From the NCBI RefSeq assembly GCF_020329485.1, contig NZ_JAGKJI010000029.1, positions 1 through 64,000 on the forward strand: a DNA stretch of 64,000 nt, in the 5' to 3' direction. The translations under genes and the position numbers were made by a program. How positions within the stretch are numbered: the first letter of the stretch is position 1; the number at the start of each line of letters is the position of its first letter. Source of the DNA: Bradyrhizobium cenepequi. Lineage in GTDB: Bacteria > Pseudomonadota > Alphaproteobacteria > Rhizobiales > Xanthobacteraceae. The notes below the pieces were generated by a model. That model ran no database searches and was not told the origin of the DNA. It saw only the letters and a program-made list of their open reading frames with translations. Positions 1-8,386 of this stretch are shown here, in pieces.

Positions 1-1902
1 CGCCGGCGGCGAGGTCACACCCGAGCGCAAAAACCAGTCGTTATCGTTTGCGACATTCGACGTCACGCCACCACGAAAGAGCTGATACTCGAACACGCCC
101 GCAGCAACCGGGTGGCCGAGCGTGAACGCCCCCGGCGTTGTCGCGGCACCGTCGACGGCGTCAACAACCCTGATGCCGTCGGCGACGGTCATGGCTCCGG
201 GCCCGTTCAGGTTCGAGACGTTGATCCGGGTCGAGCCGGACGCGGTCGGGGTCGCGGTCGCGGCTGAATTTTTCTGAATCACAAGCTGATCCGACAGCGA
301 GTCGTCGGTGCCCAGCACGGTCTGCAGGTTGAGGTTTCCATTCTGGCCGACATAGTTGCCGAAGATCACAAACCGGTCGGTCGCCGTCGGCGTGCTGTTG
401 GTCAGGTCGATGATGCTGGCATTGTTGACAACGGCAAGGGCGCTGGGATCGTACGGCCTCACGGTGTGAGTACCGTTTCCGGCCAATACAGAACTGCCGC
501 TTTCGATCGAAAGCGTGCCGGTCCCGGTTCCGCTGTCGCCCAGTGTCAGAGTGCTGAAGTTACTGAAGGTGAGTTGCGAATGCGCCTGGAGTCGGATGGT
601 TTCCCAATTCCAGAGTTGTGACACAGAAGTGCCATTCGCACCGTTTTGCGAGTTGCTGAAGACGAGGGTGTCATTGCCTTGCCCGCCATCGATCGGCAAT
701 CCCGGCGTCAGATTGGTCGACGTGAGATTGGAAAGCAGCGCGGTATCATTGCCCGCCCCGAGGCTGAATCCGGTGACAATATTTCCGCCGCCCCAGTAAA
801 GAAAATCCTGTCCCGAGCCCGTCACCACGTTTGAGCTGATCGTGCCGGCGAACATGAATACCTGATTGGTGCCATTGCCGAGATTGACGGTGCAACAAGT
901 AGTGCCGGCCGTCTGGGCAAAAACATCGTTTCCGCCACCAAAAGTGACACTGCCCTGAACTGTCGCGCGATTGACAAAGACATTGTAGTTGCCGGCGATG
1001 TTGACGGGGCCGTTGATTGTTCCGGAATTATCGACGTTGTTGCTGGCGGTACCTGTGCTGGTGATGGTGTTGATTACACCGCCCGCTCTATTGTTGATGG
1101 TGTTGTCGAAGTTGGGATTGCCGGTAGCGGTGGCGCTGTTGCTGAACTGGAGGCCCTGGTTGAGGAGACCGCTGTTGTCGATTGTATTGGTGGGGCCCGA
1201 GAGATTGAGTTGGTTGATCGCCGCACCGGCTCGGTTGATAACGGTATTCGAAGTCGTCGCGTTTAGAGTGACGGAATTATTGAGAACGCCGAGATTGTCG
1301 ATCTGATTTTGCGCGCCTGACATGATCACGGTGTTGACTGACCGTCCGGCGCGAACGAGCAAACTGTTGGTCCCGGAGCCGCTCACGGACAACGTCGTTC
1401 CGCCGAACGTGCCGTTTTGATCGAAACTCAAATTGCCATTGTTGGTGACGGTGACGTTGCCGTTGATCTGGCCGTTGTTGTTGAAGGTGAGCGACGAGAG
1501 ACCATCGATCGAGAACGGCCCGTTCACGGTTGCAGTGGGGTCCACGGTGAGTGTGACATTCGGTCCAGGGGGCGGAGGCGGAGCTATCGCAAATCCGTCC
1601 GGATCGAAACCGCGACAGTTCACCGTGCTGGCGTCGGTTGCCACGCATTGCGCGAAAGCCCGTCCATCGAGCAGGCAAAGCAAAGCGACCGACGCGACCG
1701 TTTCCAACAGAAGGGGCCGCAGCGCACGTCCGCGACAGCTTCGCGCGGCATCGCGTTGAAGAAGTTGCGAACAACAGTCCTGAGGTCTTAAGTAAGCTTG
1801 CGCCGCCGGAAGCCAGTCCTGCTCGTGTCTTGCGGAGGAAGCGAACGCCGTAACCGTAATCCTTCGACCACCTTTGCGGCGGTGACCTACGTAGCCGAGC
1901 AT
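1..1902 (-). CDS. Autotransporter-type adhesin, N-terminal part (cut by the window edge)
   Basis: About 634 codons are visible and the C-terminal beta-barrel lies beyond base 1. The start is ATG at 1902 with GAGGGG just upstream. About 85 residues of extended signal region end in a hydrophobic stretch and AFAQ. The passenger is rich in Asn, Thr, Gly and Ser and contains repeated phrases such as IDNSG, INRAG and INNRAG, as in a beta-helix. Near the edge are the autotransporter-associated phrases VADGIRVVDAVDG and EYQLFRGGV, which usually come just before the barrel. It should be exported by Sec and anchored in the outer membrane (type V secretion). The adhesive target cannot be told. The start is uncertain because few signal peptides are this long. 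Confidence 0.8.
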   Translation of the reverse strand, partial: MLGYVGHRRKGGRRITVTAFASSARHEQDWLPAAQAYLRPQDCCSQLLQRDAARSCRGRALRPLLLETVASVALLCLLDGRAFAQCVATDASTVNCRGFDPDGFAIAPPPPPGPNVTLTVDPTATVNGPFSIDGLSSLTFNNNGQINGNVTVTNNGNLSFDQNGTFGGTTLSVSGSGTNSLLVRAGRSVNTVIMSGAQNQIDNLGVLNNSVTLNATTSNTVINRAGAAINQLNLSGPTNTIDNSGLLNQGLQFSNSATATGNPNFDNTINNRAGGVINTITSTGTASNNVDNSGTINGPVNIAGNYNVFVNRATVQGSVTFGGGNDVFAQTAGTTCCTVNLGNGTNQVFMFAGTISSNVVTGSGQDFLYWGGGNIVTGFSLGAGNDTALLSNLTSTNLTPGLPIDGGQGNDTLVFSNSQNGANGTSVSQLWNWETIRLQAHSQLTFSNFSTLTLGDSGTGTGTLSIESGSSVLAGNGTHTVRPYDPSALAVVNNASIIDLTNSTPTATDRFVIFGNYVGQNGNLNLQTVLGTDDSLSDQLVIQKNSAATATPTASGSTRINVSNLNGPGAMTVADGIRVVDAVDGAATTPGAFTLGHPVAAGVFEYQLFRGGVTSNVANDNDWFLRSGVTSPPA

Positions 1903-2417
1903 CTGCCCCTCGCCCAGTTAACGGGTTGAGCAATCTACTGGTCAGGTCATGAGATCGGCTAAGTACGCACGCGAAAGGCGCAATGCTCTCCAACTGCAAT
2001 GTTCGGACACATACAACGTTCGGTAGTAAGCGGGCAACGGTGGGTACCGCGCTGCCGCAAGATTGATCCGACGTGTTGCGCAATCGCATCGGGAAAAGTT
2101 GGAAGAGCGACCTTGTCACGGGAACTTTGCAGGGGCGGCAGAAGGTCGGTGGAAGATGCTCGCTGTTCATAGCTCCGCGCTAGATGGGCGCGCTGAGACC
2201 GGAGACAAATGACGACAAATACGCGTGGAAGGATCGCAAGACGGCCACTTCGTTGAAGCGACATCCCTGAAGCCCTTCAATCAGGATGAAGCCTCCGGCA
2301 AGGGTCGTGAGTTTCCGCACAGCCTCGAGGGAGTTCGCAATGCGGTTGTGCCCGCCATTGGTGATCGGGCGGGCACGTCATCGGTAGTACGTGAAACAGA
2401 GGGGCGCGAACGCTCGC
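1903..2417. other. Intergenic region, no gene recognised
   Basis: This 515-base gap lies between the autotransporter start and the stop of the next leftward gene. Several short frames are open on both strands, but none has a coding-like composition, a signal peptide or a convincing ribosome binding site. It may hold the autotransporter promoter, which I cannot place. Confidence 0.5.
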
Positions 2418-2675
2418 CTATGGGGTGCGGTCGGCAGTAACCAGACGCGCTTCACGGACCGCGGCCTTCCCGCCGGCGTTGCGGAGACAGGAGACGTCAA
2501 AGTTCGGCCAGTTCTGCTGCGAGCAGTCCTTGGCGATGGGGCGGACATCCAGCCGGTCGGACTTGGCGAGGGCGCGGGGCACGCTGGCTTCGACCTGGGG
2601 CGCAAAGCCTGGAAGCAGGGTGAGCGCGGCGGCAATGAAGGCGGCAATGGCGACGGCGGAAAGTGCCTTGATCAT
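2418..2675 (-). CDS. Small secreted protein of unknown function
   Basis: The product is 85 residues with a clear signal peptide: MIKALSAVAIAAFIAAALTL, then a likely cleavage near VEASV. The short mature part holds two cysteines (in KDCSQQNW and VSCLR), which could form a disulfide in the periplasm. AGGGGA lies 5 bases before the ATG. It resembles the small Cys-containing exported proteins common in Bradyrhizobium. No function is known to me. Confidence 0.7.
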   Translation of the reverse strand: MIKALSAVAIAAFIAAALTLLPGFAPQVEASVPRALAKSDRLDVRPIAKDCSQQNWPNFDVSCLRNAGGKAAVREARLVTADRTP

Positions 2676-2890
2676 GACGGTCCCCTGTCAGTGGGCCTTG
2701 GTGGCCCGTCGTTTAGTTGGCGGGAGTGATAGGGGTCGCTTGTTTCCTGCTGTCTTCGCAGAGGCGGAAAATGGTTTCGTTACCTCGGGGTTTTGTTTCG
2801 TCAGCGTCAGATAAATGAAACATTGGGTTTCAGAACGCTCTGGGAACCCGGCTGGCTTGCCGGCCAGCCCTGGGCAGGCTAGAGGGGGAT

Positions 2891-3388
2891 ATGCCTCGCA
2901 TCGCGCTTTATCCGGGCTCGTTTGACCCGGTCACCAACGGCCATCTCGACGTGGTCAAACACGCCGTCGTCCTCTGCGATCGCCTGATCGTCGCCATCGG
3001 CGTCCATCCAGGGAAGAAGCCCCTGTTTTCGGTCGAGGAGCGCCTGGGCATGCTGGACGAGGTGTTTGGCCCCATCGCCGCGAAAACCGGCTGTGCCTTC
3101 GAATGCATCACGTTCGACGATCTGGTCGTCACCGCAGCGCAACGCGCCGGTGCTACGATTCTGATCCGGGGCCTGCGGGACGGCACCGACCTCGACTATG
3201 AGATGCAGATGGCCGGCATGAACGAAGCCATGGCGCCGGAGGTGCACACCGTGTTCCTGCCGGCCTCGCCGACGGTCCGGCCGATCACGGCCACGCTTGT
3301 CCGCCAGATCGCCGGCATGGGTGGCGACGTCTCCAGTTTCGTGCCCAAAGCCGTTGCCGCCCGCCTCAAGGCCAAATTCGCCAGCTAG
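2891..3388 (+). CDS. coaD: Phosphopantetheine adenylyltransferase
   Basis: It catalyses the fourth step of coenzyme A synthesis, joining 4'-phosphopantetheine and ATP to give dephospho-CoA and pyrophosphate in the cytoplasm. The 165 residues match the family length. The nucleotidyltransferase motif YPGSFDPVTNGH is at residues 7-18, and the C-terminal TATLVRQIA corresponds to the ISSTxxR signature. A GAGGGGG ribosome binding site lies just before the ATG. A GC-rich hairpin (GGCTGGC...GCCAGCC, about 2853-2872) sits in the 5' region. The following cyclophilin gene is close behind on the same strand. Confidence 0.96.
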   Translation: MPRIALYPGSFDPVTNGHLDVVKHAVVLCDRLIVAIGVHPGKKPLFSVEERLGMLDEVFGPIAAKTGCAFECITFDDLVVTAAQRAGATILIRGLRDGTDLDYEMQMAGMNEAMAPEVHTVFLPASPTVRPITATLVRQIAGMGGDVSSFVPKAVAARLKAKFAS

Positions 3389-3425
3389 CTAGCGCTCCTC
3401 CCCAGATATCCGCTCCGGAGTTTTC

Positions 3426-3989
3426 ATGATCCGAATTCTCGCCGTTCTCGCCGCGCTGCTCTGTGTGGCTGCCGCGGTCGCGCAGCCCTTGCCGGCCAAT
3501 CTGGACAAGGCCAATGCGGTCGTGATCGACACCACCAAGGGCCGCATCGTCATCAAGCTCAGGACGGACATCGCGCCGCAGCATGCCGAGCGCATCAAGC
3601 AACTGGCGCGCGAGGGCTACTACAACAACGTGCCGTTCCACCGCGTGATGGACGGCTTCATGGCGCAGACCGGCGACGGCCAGAACTTCAACGGCACCGG
3701 CGGCTCGAAATACCCGAACCTGAAGCAGGAATTCTCGAACGTGCCCTTCAAGCGCGGCATTGTCGGCATGGCTCGGCGCGGCGACAGCGTCGACAGCGCC
3801 AACTCGCAATTCTTTATCATGTACGCCGACGGACCGAGCCTGAATGGCCAGTACACCGTGATCGGCGAAGTTGTGTCCGGCATGGACGTGGTGGACAAGC
3901 TGAAGAAGGCGCCGGCGGGATCGCCGAGCGGCGCAGTGACCGATCCCGACAAGATGGTGAAGGTGCAAGTCGCGTCCGACATCAAGTGA
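3426..3989 (+). CDS. Exported cyclophilin-type peptidyl-prolyl isomerase
   Basis: The 187-residue protein catalyses cis-trans isomerisation of Xaa-Pro bonds. A signal peptide (MIRILAVLAALLCVAAAVAQ) points to the periplasm. The cyclophilin core includes PFHRVMDGFMAQTGDG and SQFFIMY. It is a close relative of the cytoplasmic PpiB encoded at 4409-4873, with one small exported protein between them, which suggests an old tandem duplication followed by gain of export. CGGAG lies 6-10 bases before the ATG. Confidence 0.93.
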   Translation: MIRILAVLAALLCVAAAVAQPLPANLDKANAVVIDTTKGRIVIKLRTDIAPQHAERIKQLAREGYYNNVPFHRVMDGFMAQTGDGQNFNGTGGSKYPNLKQEFSNVPFKRGIVGMARRGDSVDSANSQFFIMYADGPSLNGQYTVIGEVVSGMDVVDKLKKAPAGSPSGAVTDPDKMVKVQVASDIK

Positions 3990-3998
3990 GATTTGCCG

Positions 3999-4433
3999 AT
4001 GCTGCGCGGCAAGCCATTTCTCTGGTTTGCGGCGCCGCTGATGCTGCTTGCTTGCGCGACGCGGGCGCAGCCGGCACCCGAGAAGCTCGACACGCTCAAG
4101 GATATCTTCGTGAGGCTGCATGCTTGCTTCAAGCCGCCGCCTTTGTCTCAGGCCAACCCGATCGACATCACCGTAATCGTCAGCTTCAACCGCCAGGGAG
4201 CGATCCTCGGGCATCCCAGGATCACCTACGAGACGGAACAGGCCAGCGACAATGACCGTTTGCAATACCGGATCGCCGTGATGGAGGCATTGCAACGCTG
4301 CACGCCATTGCCATTTACCGACGCATTGGGCGGCGCCGTCGCTGGCCGACCTTTTGCGATTCCCTTTAGAACCCGCGAGCGTCAACCCGAAGCCAAAGAG
4401 AGGCGAGCATGGCTGTCACCGAAAACACTCTGA
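3999..4433 (+). CDS. Small exported protein between two cyclophilins
   Basis: The 144-residue product has a signal peptide or lipoprotein-like N-terminus (hydrophobic stretch ending LLACATRAQ). The mature part resembles TonB C-terminal or energy-transducer-like folds (IDITVIVSFNRQGAILG, then ALQRCTPLPF), as seen in many short alphaproteobacterial periplasmic proteins. That family placement is a guess. TTG at 3993 is an alternative start. The 3' end overlaps the start of ppiB by 25 bases, so the three genes from 3426 probably form one transcript. Confidence 0.7.
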   Translation: MLRGKPFLWFAAPLMLLACATRAQPAPEKLDTLKDIFVRLHACFKPPPLSQANPIDITVIVSFNRQGAILGHPRITYETEQASDNDRLQYRIAVMEALQRCTPLPFTDALGGAVAGRPFAIPFRTRERQPEAKERRAWLSPKTL

Positions 4434-4873
4434 TCCTGGAAACCACCCAGGGTCCCGTCACCATCGAGATGCGGCCGGATGTCGCGCCAAACCACGTCGC
4501 CCGCATCAAGGAGCTGGTGCGCGAGGGCTTCTACGACGGCATCGTGTTCCACCGCGTGATCGACGGCTTCATGGCGCAGACCGGCTGTCCCCATGGCACC
4601 GGCACCGGCGGCTCCGGCAAGAAGCTGAAGGCCGAGTTCAACAAGGAGCCGCACGTCCGCGGCACCGCCTCGATGGCCCGCGCCGCCAACCCGGATTCCG
4701 CCGACAGCCAGTTCTTCATCTGCTTCGATGACGCCGCCTTCCTCAACGGCCAGTACACGGTCTGGGGCAAGGTCACCGAAGGCATGGAGAATGTCGACAA
4801 GATCAAGCGCGGCGAGCCGGTGCAGAATCCCGACAAGATCGTCAAGGCAAGGATGGCCGCTGACGCGGAGTAG
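4409..4873 (+). CDS. ppiB: Cytoplasmic peptidyl-prolyl cis-trans isomerase B
   Basis: The 154 residues carry no signal peptide. The cyclophilin signature FHRVIDGFMAQTGCPHGTG and the later DSQFFICFDD and FLNGQYTVWG are all present. It should assist folding of cytoplasmic proteins. AGAGGCGAG lies just before the ATG, inside the 3' end of the preceding gene. The order coaD - exported PPIase - PpiB - queA is of a type common in Bradyrhizobium and relatives. Confidence 0.95.
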   Translation: MAVTENTLILETTQGPVTIEMRPDVAPNHVARIKELVREGFYDGIVFHRVIDGFMAQTGCPHGTGTGGSGKKLKAEFNKEPHVRGTASMARAANPDSADSQFFICFDDAAFLNGQYTVWGKVTEGMENVDKIKRGEPVQNPDKIVKARMAADAE

Positions 4874-4879
4874 CCGTTG

Positions 4880-4991
4880 CTCCTCATGGTGAGGAGCCTG
4901 CGCAGCAGGCGTCTCGGACCACGAGGCCCTCGCTGCTAGAGCCGGGCCTCATCCTTCGAGACGCGCGCGTTCCGCGCTCCTCAGGATGAGG
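4880..4991. repeat. Palindromic intergenic repeat, two units
   Basis: Two imperfect palindromes lie between ppiB and queA. The first (about 4880-4926) begins with CTCCTCATGGTGAGGAG. The second (4947-4991) has CCTCATCCTTCGAGACG paired with a terminal CTCAGGATGAGG. This kind of element recurs many times in Bradyrhizobium genomes. It could fold into RNA hairpins that separate the two transcription units. Confidence 0.75.
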
Positions 4992-5001
4992 GTCTGGTTG
5001 T

Positions 5002-6093
5002 ATGTCGCTGGGTCCGATGCGCACCGATCTCTTCGACTTCGATCTCCCGCCTGAACGGATCGCGCTGCGGCCCGCGACTCCGCGCGATGCTGCGCGGATG
5101 CTGGTGGTGCAGGGCGACGGCGTGCTGCGCGACCGCACCGTGGCCGAGCTGCCGCAATGGCTCGAGCCGGGCGACCAGCTCGTCGTCAACGACACCAAGG
5201 TGATCGCGGCGCAATTGAAGGGCCGCCGCATCGGCCGCGAGACCGAGCCGAAGATCGAGGCGACCCTGATCAAGCGGCTTGATGGTTCGCGCTGGCAGGC
5301 GCTGGTGAAGCCGGCGAAGAAATTGGCGGAAGGCGACATCGTCCGCTTCGGCAATGAGGGCAAGGTCTGTCTGCTCGGGCATCTCGATGCGCAGGTCGAA
5401 GCCAAGGGGCAGGAAGGCGAGGTGACGCTGTCATTCTCGTTCCATGGACCTGCGCTCGACCAGGCCATCGCCGATCTCGGCGGCCCGCCGCTGCCGCCTT
5501 ACATCGCCTCCAAGCGCACGCCCGATGACCAGGATGCTGCCGACTACCAGACCATGTTCGCGGCCCATGAGGGCGCGGTCGCAGCCCCGACTGCGGGCCT
5601 GCATTTCACGCCGTCGCTGGAAGCCGCGCTGCATGGCCGCGGCGTCGATATCGTCAGGCTGACATTGCATGTCGGGGCAGGGACGTTCCTGCCGGTGAAG
5701 GTGGACGACACCTCCGAGCACAAGATGCATTCGGAATGGGGCTGCATCTCCGCGCGGACCGCCGCCGCGCTGAATGCGGCGCGCGCCAAAGGCGGGCGCA
5801 TCGTCGCGGTGGGTACCACCTCGCTGCGGCTGCTCGAAAGCGCGACGAGGGAGGATGGCACGATCCAGCCCTTCACCGGCGACACTGCGATCTTCATCAC
5901 GCCCGGCCACCGTTTTCGCGCGGTCGATATCCTGCTCACCAATTTCCATCTGCCGCGCTCGACCCTGTTCATGCTGGTGTCGGCCTTCTCCGGGCTCGAG
6001 ACCATGAGACGGGCCTATGCGCATGCGATCGCGGCGGGCTATCGCTTCTATTCCTACGGCGACGCGTGCCTGCTGTTTCGCGCGCACGAGTGA
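5002..6093 (+). CDS. queA: S-adenosylmethionine:tRNA ribosyltransferase-isomerase
   Basis: It transfers and rearranges the ribosyl part of S-adenosylmethionine onto 7-aminomethyl-7-deazaguanine in tRNA, giving epoxyqueuosine. The length of 363 residues is typical. Family landmarks include MRTDLFDFDLPPERIA, LVVNDTKVIAA, HEGAVAAPTAGLHFT and the C-terminal FYSYGDACLL. ATG at 5017 is an alternative start that gives the usual MRTDLFDF N-terminus. tgt, its partner in queuosine synthesis, is 3.6 kb further on rather than adjacent. Confidence 0.95.
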   Translation: MSLGPMRTDLFDFDLPPERIALRPATPRDAARMLVVQGDGVLRDRTVAELPQWLEPGDQLVVNDTKVIAAQLKGRRIGRETEPKIEATLIKRLDGSRWQALVKPAKKLAEGDIVRFGNEGKVCLLGHLDAQVEAKGQEGEVTLSFSFHGPALDQAIADLGGPPLPPYIASKRTPDDQDAADYQTMFAAHEGAVAAPTAGLHFTPSLEAALHGRGVDIVRLTLHVGAGTFLPVKVDDTSEHKMHSEWGCISARTAAALNAARAKGGRIVAVGTTSLRLLESATREDGTIQPFTGDTAIFITPGHRFRAVDILLTNFHLPRSTLFMLVSAFSGLETMRRAYAHAIAAGYRFYSYGDACLLFRAHE

Positions 6094-6143
6094 TGCTGGA
6101 TCTGGTGCGGGGCTGCTACGCGTTCGCGCTGCCAGTTGATGTG

Positions 6144-6286
6144 CCCTCGCCCTTGTGGGAGAGGGCTGCTCCGCACCGGCAACGAACTCGTTTGGGTGAG
6201 CGGTTCTCTCCACGTGCACGGTCGCCCGTGGAGACAGCCCCTCATCCGGGGCTTCGCGCCACCTTCTCCCACAAGGGGGAGAAGGG
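6144..6286. repeat. Inverted repeat element (CCTTGTGGGAGA type)
   Basis: The element is bounded by CCCTCGCCCTTGTGGGAGAG on the left and by TTCTCCCACAAGGGGGAGAA on the right, which are inverted copies around about 100 bases. It lies between queA and a convergent PepSY gene. Elements with these ends are common in intergenic DNA of Bradyrhizobium and relatives. I see no coding frame in it. Confidence 0.75.
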
Positions 6287-6294
6287 AACGAGCG

Positions 6295-6918
6295 TCAGCG
6301 GCTCTTGCGACGGGGCGGTTCGAGGAGCACCTGCTTCAGATCCAGTCCGCTGACGATGATGACGACAAAGTTCAGCTTGCCGCGTTCGCGGGTCAGGCCG
6401 CCGCTGATTGCCTTGCCCGAGGTGGCTCGTTCTGCCACTCGCACTGCATCCGACAGCTGCTGATCGACACCCGACAGCGAGGCGATGTTGGTGCGGTCCT
6501 CGGCATTGAGTTCCTTCAGGGACGACACGAAGCGATCCGTCGACATCTCACCGGTCGCAGCATTGATGGCGTGTTCCCAGAGCTGGCCATCATGAAATGT
6601 CCTGACTCGGAATACCGGCGCACCTGATCCCCCGTCGAAGCTGACATCCGAAGTCCTCGCGCCGGCGTGCGCCCGCTCGGCGATCTCGATGGCCCGGTTG
6701 AGCGATACCTGCGCTGTCCGGAAGATCTCGATTTGGTGGGCGATCGCCAGGTCGTCGGATTCCGTTGCCTGCTCCTGGCCCGAAGAGGAGTCAGGAGCTG
6801 ACGGAGCGGCGACGGCAAAAGACGGCGCGGATGCGAGCAGCGTCAGCAGACCGATCACGAGCAGCTGCCGTGTCGTTTTGGACATCGCCCTCGTGGAGCG
6901 CGCGCGCTGATTCACCAT
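6295..6918 (-). CDS. Exported protein with two PepSY-like domains
   Basis: The 207-residue protein has an N-terminal signal segment (LLVIGLLTLLASAPSFAVAA). Two similar modules follow. The first is around residues 60-130 (SLNRAIEIAERAHAGA ... FRVRTFHDGQLW ... INAATGEM). The second is around 145-200 (DAVRVAERATSGKAI ... NFVVIIVSGL). This is the PepSY pattern, often found in periplasmic peptidase inhibitors or propeptides. GGAGGAGGATCG directly before ATG supports the chosen start. The target is unknown. Confidence 0.8.
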   Translation of the reverse strand: MVNQRARSTRAMSKTTRQLLVIGLLTLLASAPSFAVAAPSAPDSSSGQEQATESDDLAIAHQIEIFRTAQVSLNRAIEIAERAHAGARTSDVSFDGGSGAPVFRVRTFHDGQLWEHAINAATGEMSTDRFVSSLKELNAEDRTNIASLSGVDQQLSDAVRVAERATSGKAISGGLTRERGKLNFVVIIVSGLDLKQVLLEPPRRKSR

Positions 6919-6969
6919 CGATCCTCCTCCATGGCTGAAAGCACCTGGTCCGCAGCCGTGCGTCTCCCA

Positions 6970-7248
6970 TCATTTGGCACTTCGATCCGGCATTTTTGAG
7001 TTCCGAACCGAGATCACACCGCGACATTTTTCGCTCAACCGCTGCTTATTTGCGTAAAGGCACGACACGATCTGGTCTGTGTTCGGTATGGAACCGGAGC
7101 AAAACCGGAAGACGTCGGGCGTACAGGCCTCCCGCTCTTCCGTCGTTCCTTGATCTCCTGCATCGGCTCGCGCGGCGCAGGACAGCGCCGTGATCGCAAG
7201 ACCCACAGCCACGAATTGGGTGCATCTTTGCAACTTGGCAGGGGCCAA
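6970..7248 (-). CDS. Small exported Cys-containing protein
   Basis: The 92-residue protein has a signal peptide (FVAVGLAITALSCAARADA). The mature domain contains four cysteines in the pattern ACTPDVFRFCSGSIPN ... VSCLYANKQRLSEKCRGV. Such short cysteine-rich periplasmic proteins are common in Bradyrhizobium. Their function is unknown to me. The best start is TTG at 7248, preceded by AGGAAGGA. A sigma70-like promoter at 7488-7516 faces it with a long 5' leader. Confidence 0.7.
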   Translation of the reverse strand: MAPAKLQRCTQFVAVGLAITALSCAARADAGDQGTTEEREACTPDVFRFCSGSIPNTDQIVSCLYANKQRLSEKCRGVISVRNSKMPDRSAK

Positions 7249-7487
7249 TGCGGCGATCCTTCCTGGTCGAGACGACTGGCGCGCGTCGCGTCACCTGCAA
7301 CAGCGCCCCTTGCGTCAACTCGGTTGCGCCGAAGGAAGACGGCCGACCCGCGTCCGGGTCGGCCGTCCGAACAACGCAAGCCGGGCCCCGGGGGCCAGAC
7401 AGCCACGGTTGCGCCGATCGAAGTTTGCGACGGCGTGAGCGCTGGGCGATGTCCGGTGCGGCAGATATCGCCGGCCCACTTAATAAA

Positions 7488-7516
7488 ACCATACCGTATC
7501 GTTTAGTTATCGTCAA
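7488..7516 (-). promoter_or_regulatory. Candidate promoter with operator-like palindrome
   Basis: On the minus strand TTGACG (7516-7511) and TATGGT (7493-7488) are separated by 17 bases. The spacer and -10 element include ATAC-C-GTAT, a short palindrome resembling TetR/AcrR-type operators. The predicted transcript would run through about 230 bases to the exported-protein gene at 7248. The TetR gene lies just upstream on the same strand. The rest of the 335-base gap (7249-7583) shows no other feature. Confidence 0.4.
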
Positions 7517-7583
7517 CAATCCATCCGGCACCGGAAGCCACCCAAATCGGGCGGCGGCCTGCGGCCTTGAATCGTCGAGTTGG

Positions 7584-8294
7584 TCAGCGGGGCGGGCGGG
7601 TTCGTGCGCCGGACCGGTGCGGCCGACCCAGTCCGCCGATACCGGTCATGAAAAGCCGCAAGGACGCCCGCAAGCGCTTTTCTTCAGCTTTCCGGTCGAT
7701 TGGAATGCCATTGGTCGCCTGCCGGAAGGTGTGGCCGACGGTGATGTTGAGATAGACCTCAGCGGCGATCGTCGTGTCCTCGATCTGGGCCGCTCCCTCG
7801 GCGACCAGGCGATCAAACAGACGTGTCATCGTCGAAACGGCTTTCAGATAGCCTTCTTCTTCCGCGAGCCGGGCAAGCTCGGGAAAGTTGGTTGCCTGTG
7901 CCGCCACAATGCGGCTCAGCGCCCCGGGTTCGGGTCCGCTGATCAGATCGAGCATCTGCCGCGCGAGATCGAGGAGAGCCTGCTCGACGGAAATGCTGGA
8001 AACATCGCTGCACTGCATTTCCGCCGCGGTCGCGAGCGGGGAGAGCCAGCGCGAAATCTCGCGCCGCAGCACGGCCTCGAACAGGCCACGCTTGTCGCGA
8101 TAGCGGGCGTAGACGGTGGGCTTGCTGACCCGCGCCGTTTCCGCGACGGCGTCGATCGACGTCGCCTCGAAGCCGCGCTCCAGAAAGAGCCGGGTGGCAA
8201 CTTCGATCAGCCGCAGGTCGCGCTGGATGGCGGCGCTTTTTGTCGGACGGCCGCCGCGAGATCTCGCAACCCTTTGCCGTGCCGCCCGTGCCAT
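7584..8294 (-). CDS. TetR/AcrR-family transcriptional regulator
   Basis: The 236-residue protein has a basic N-terminal tail and then a TetR helix-turn-helix at about residues 28-75 (LFLERGFEATSIDAVAETAR, then VSKPTVYARYRDKRGLFEAV). The C-terminal two thirds are helical, with a TetR ligand-binding and dimer region. These proteins usually repress efflux or catabolic genes and let go on binding a small molecule. No efflux operon lies next to it. The palindrome at 7488-7505 is a possible operator. The gene follows asd on the same strand by 92 bases. Confidence 0.9.
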   Translation of the reverse strand: MARAARQRVARSRGGRPTKSAAIQRDLRLIEVATRLFLERGFEATSIDAVAETARVSKPTVYARYRDKRGLFEAVLRREISRWLSPLATAAEMQCSDVSSISVEQALLDLARQMLDLISGPEPGALSRIVAAQATNFPELARLAEEEGYLKAVSTMTRLFDRLVAEGAAQIEDTTIAAEVYLNITVGHTFRQATNGIPIDRKAEEKRLRASLRLFMTGIGGLGRPHRSGARTRPPR

Positions 8295-8386
8295 TACCCT
8301 CGTCAGTGGTTCCGTCCTCTCCGCGCTACGATGTCCTTCGCTCTATATCGCGCCGCTATCCAGCCGTCATCGCCAATCTGCCGGCC

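Noticed and set aside
1277..2170. Leftward frame of 297 codons over the start of the autotransporter
   Set aside because: It is in another frame from the Asn/Thr-rich passenger and signal region and is Arg/Cys-rich without any domain.
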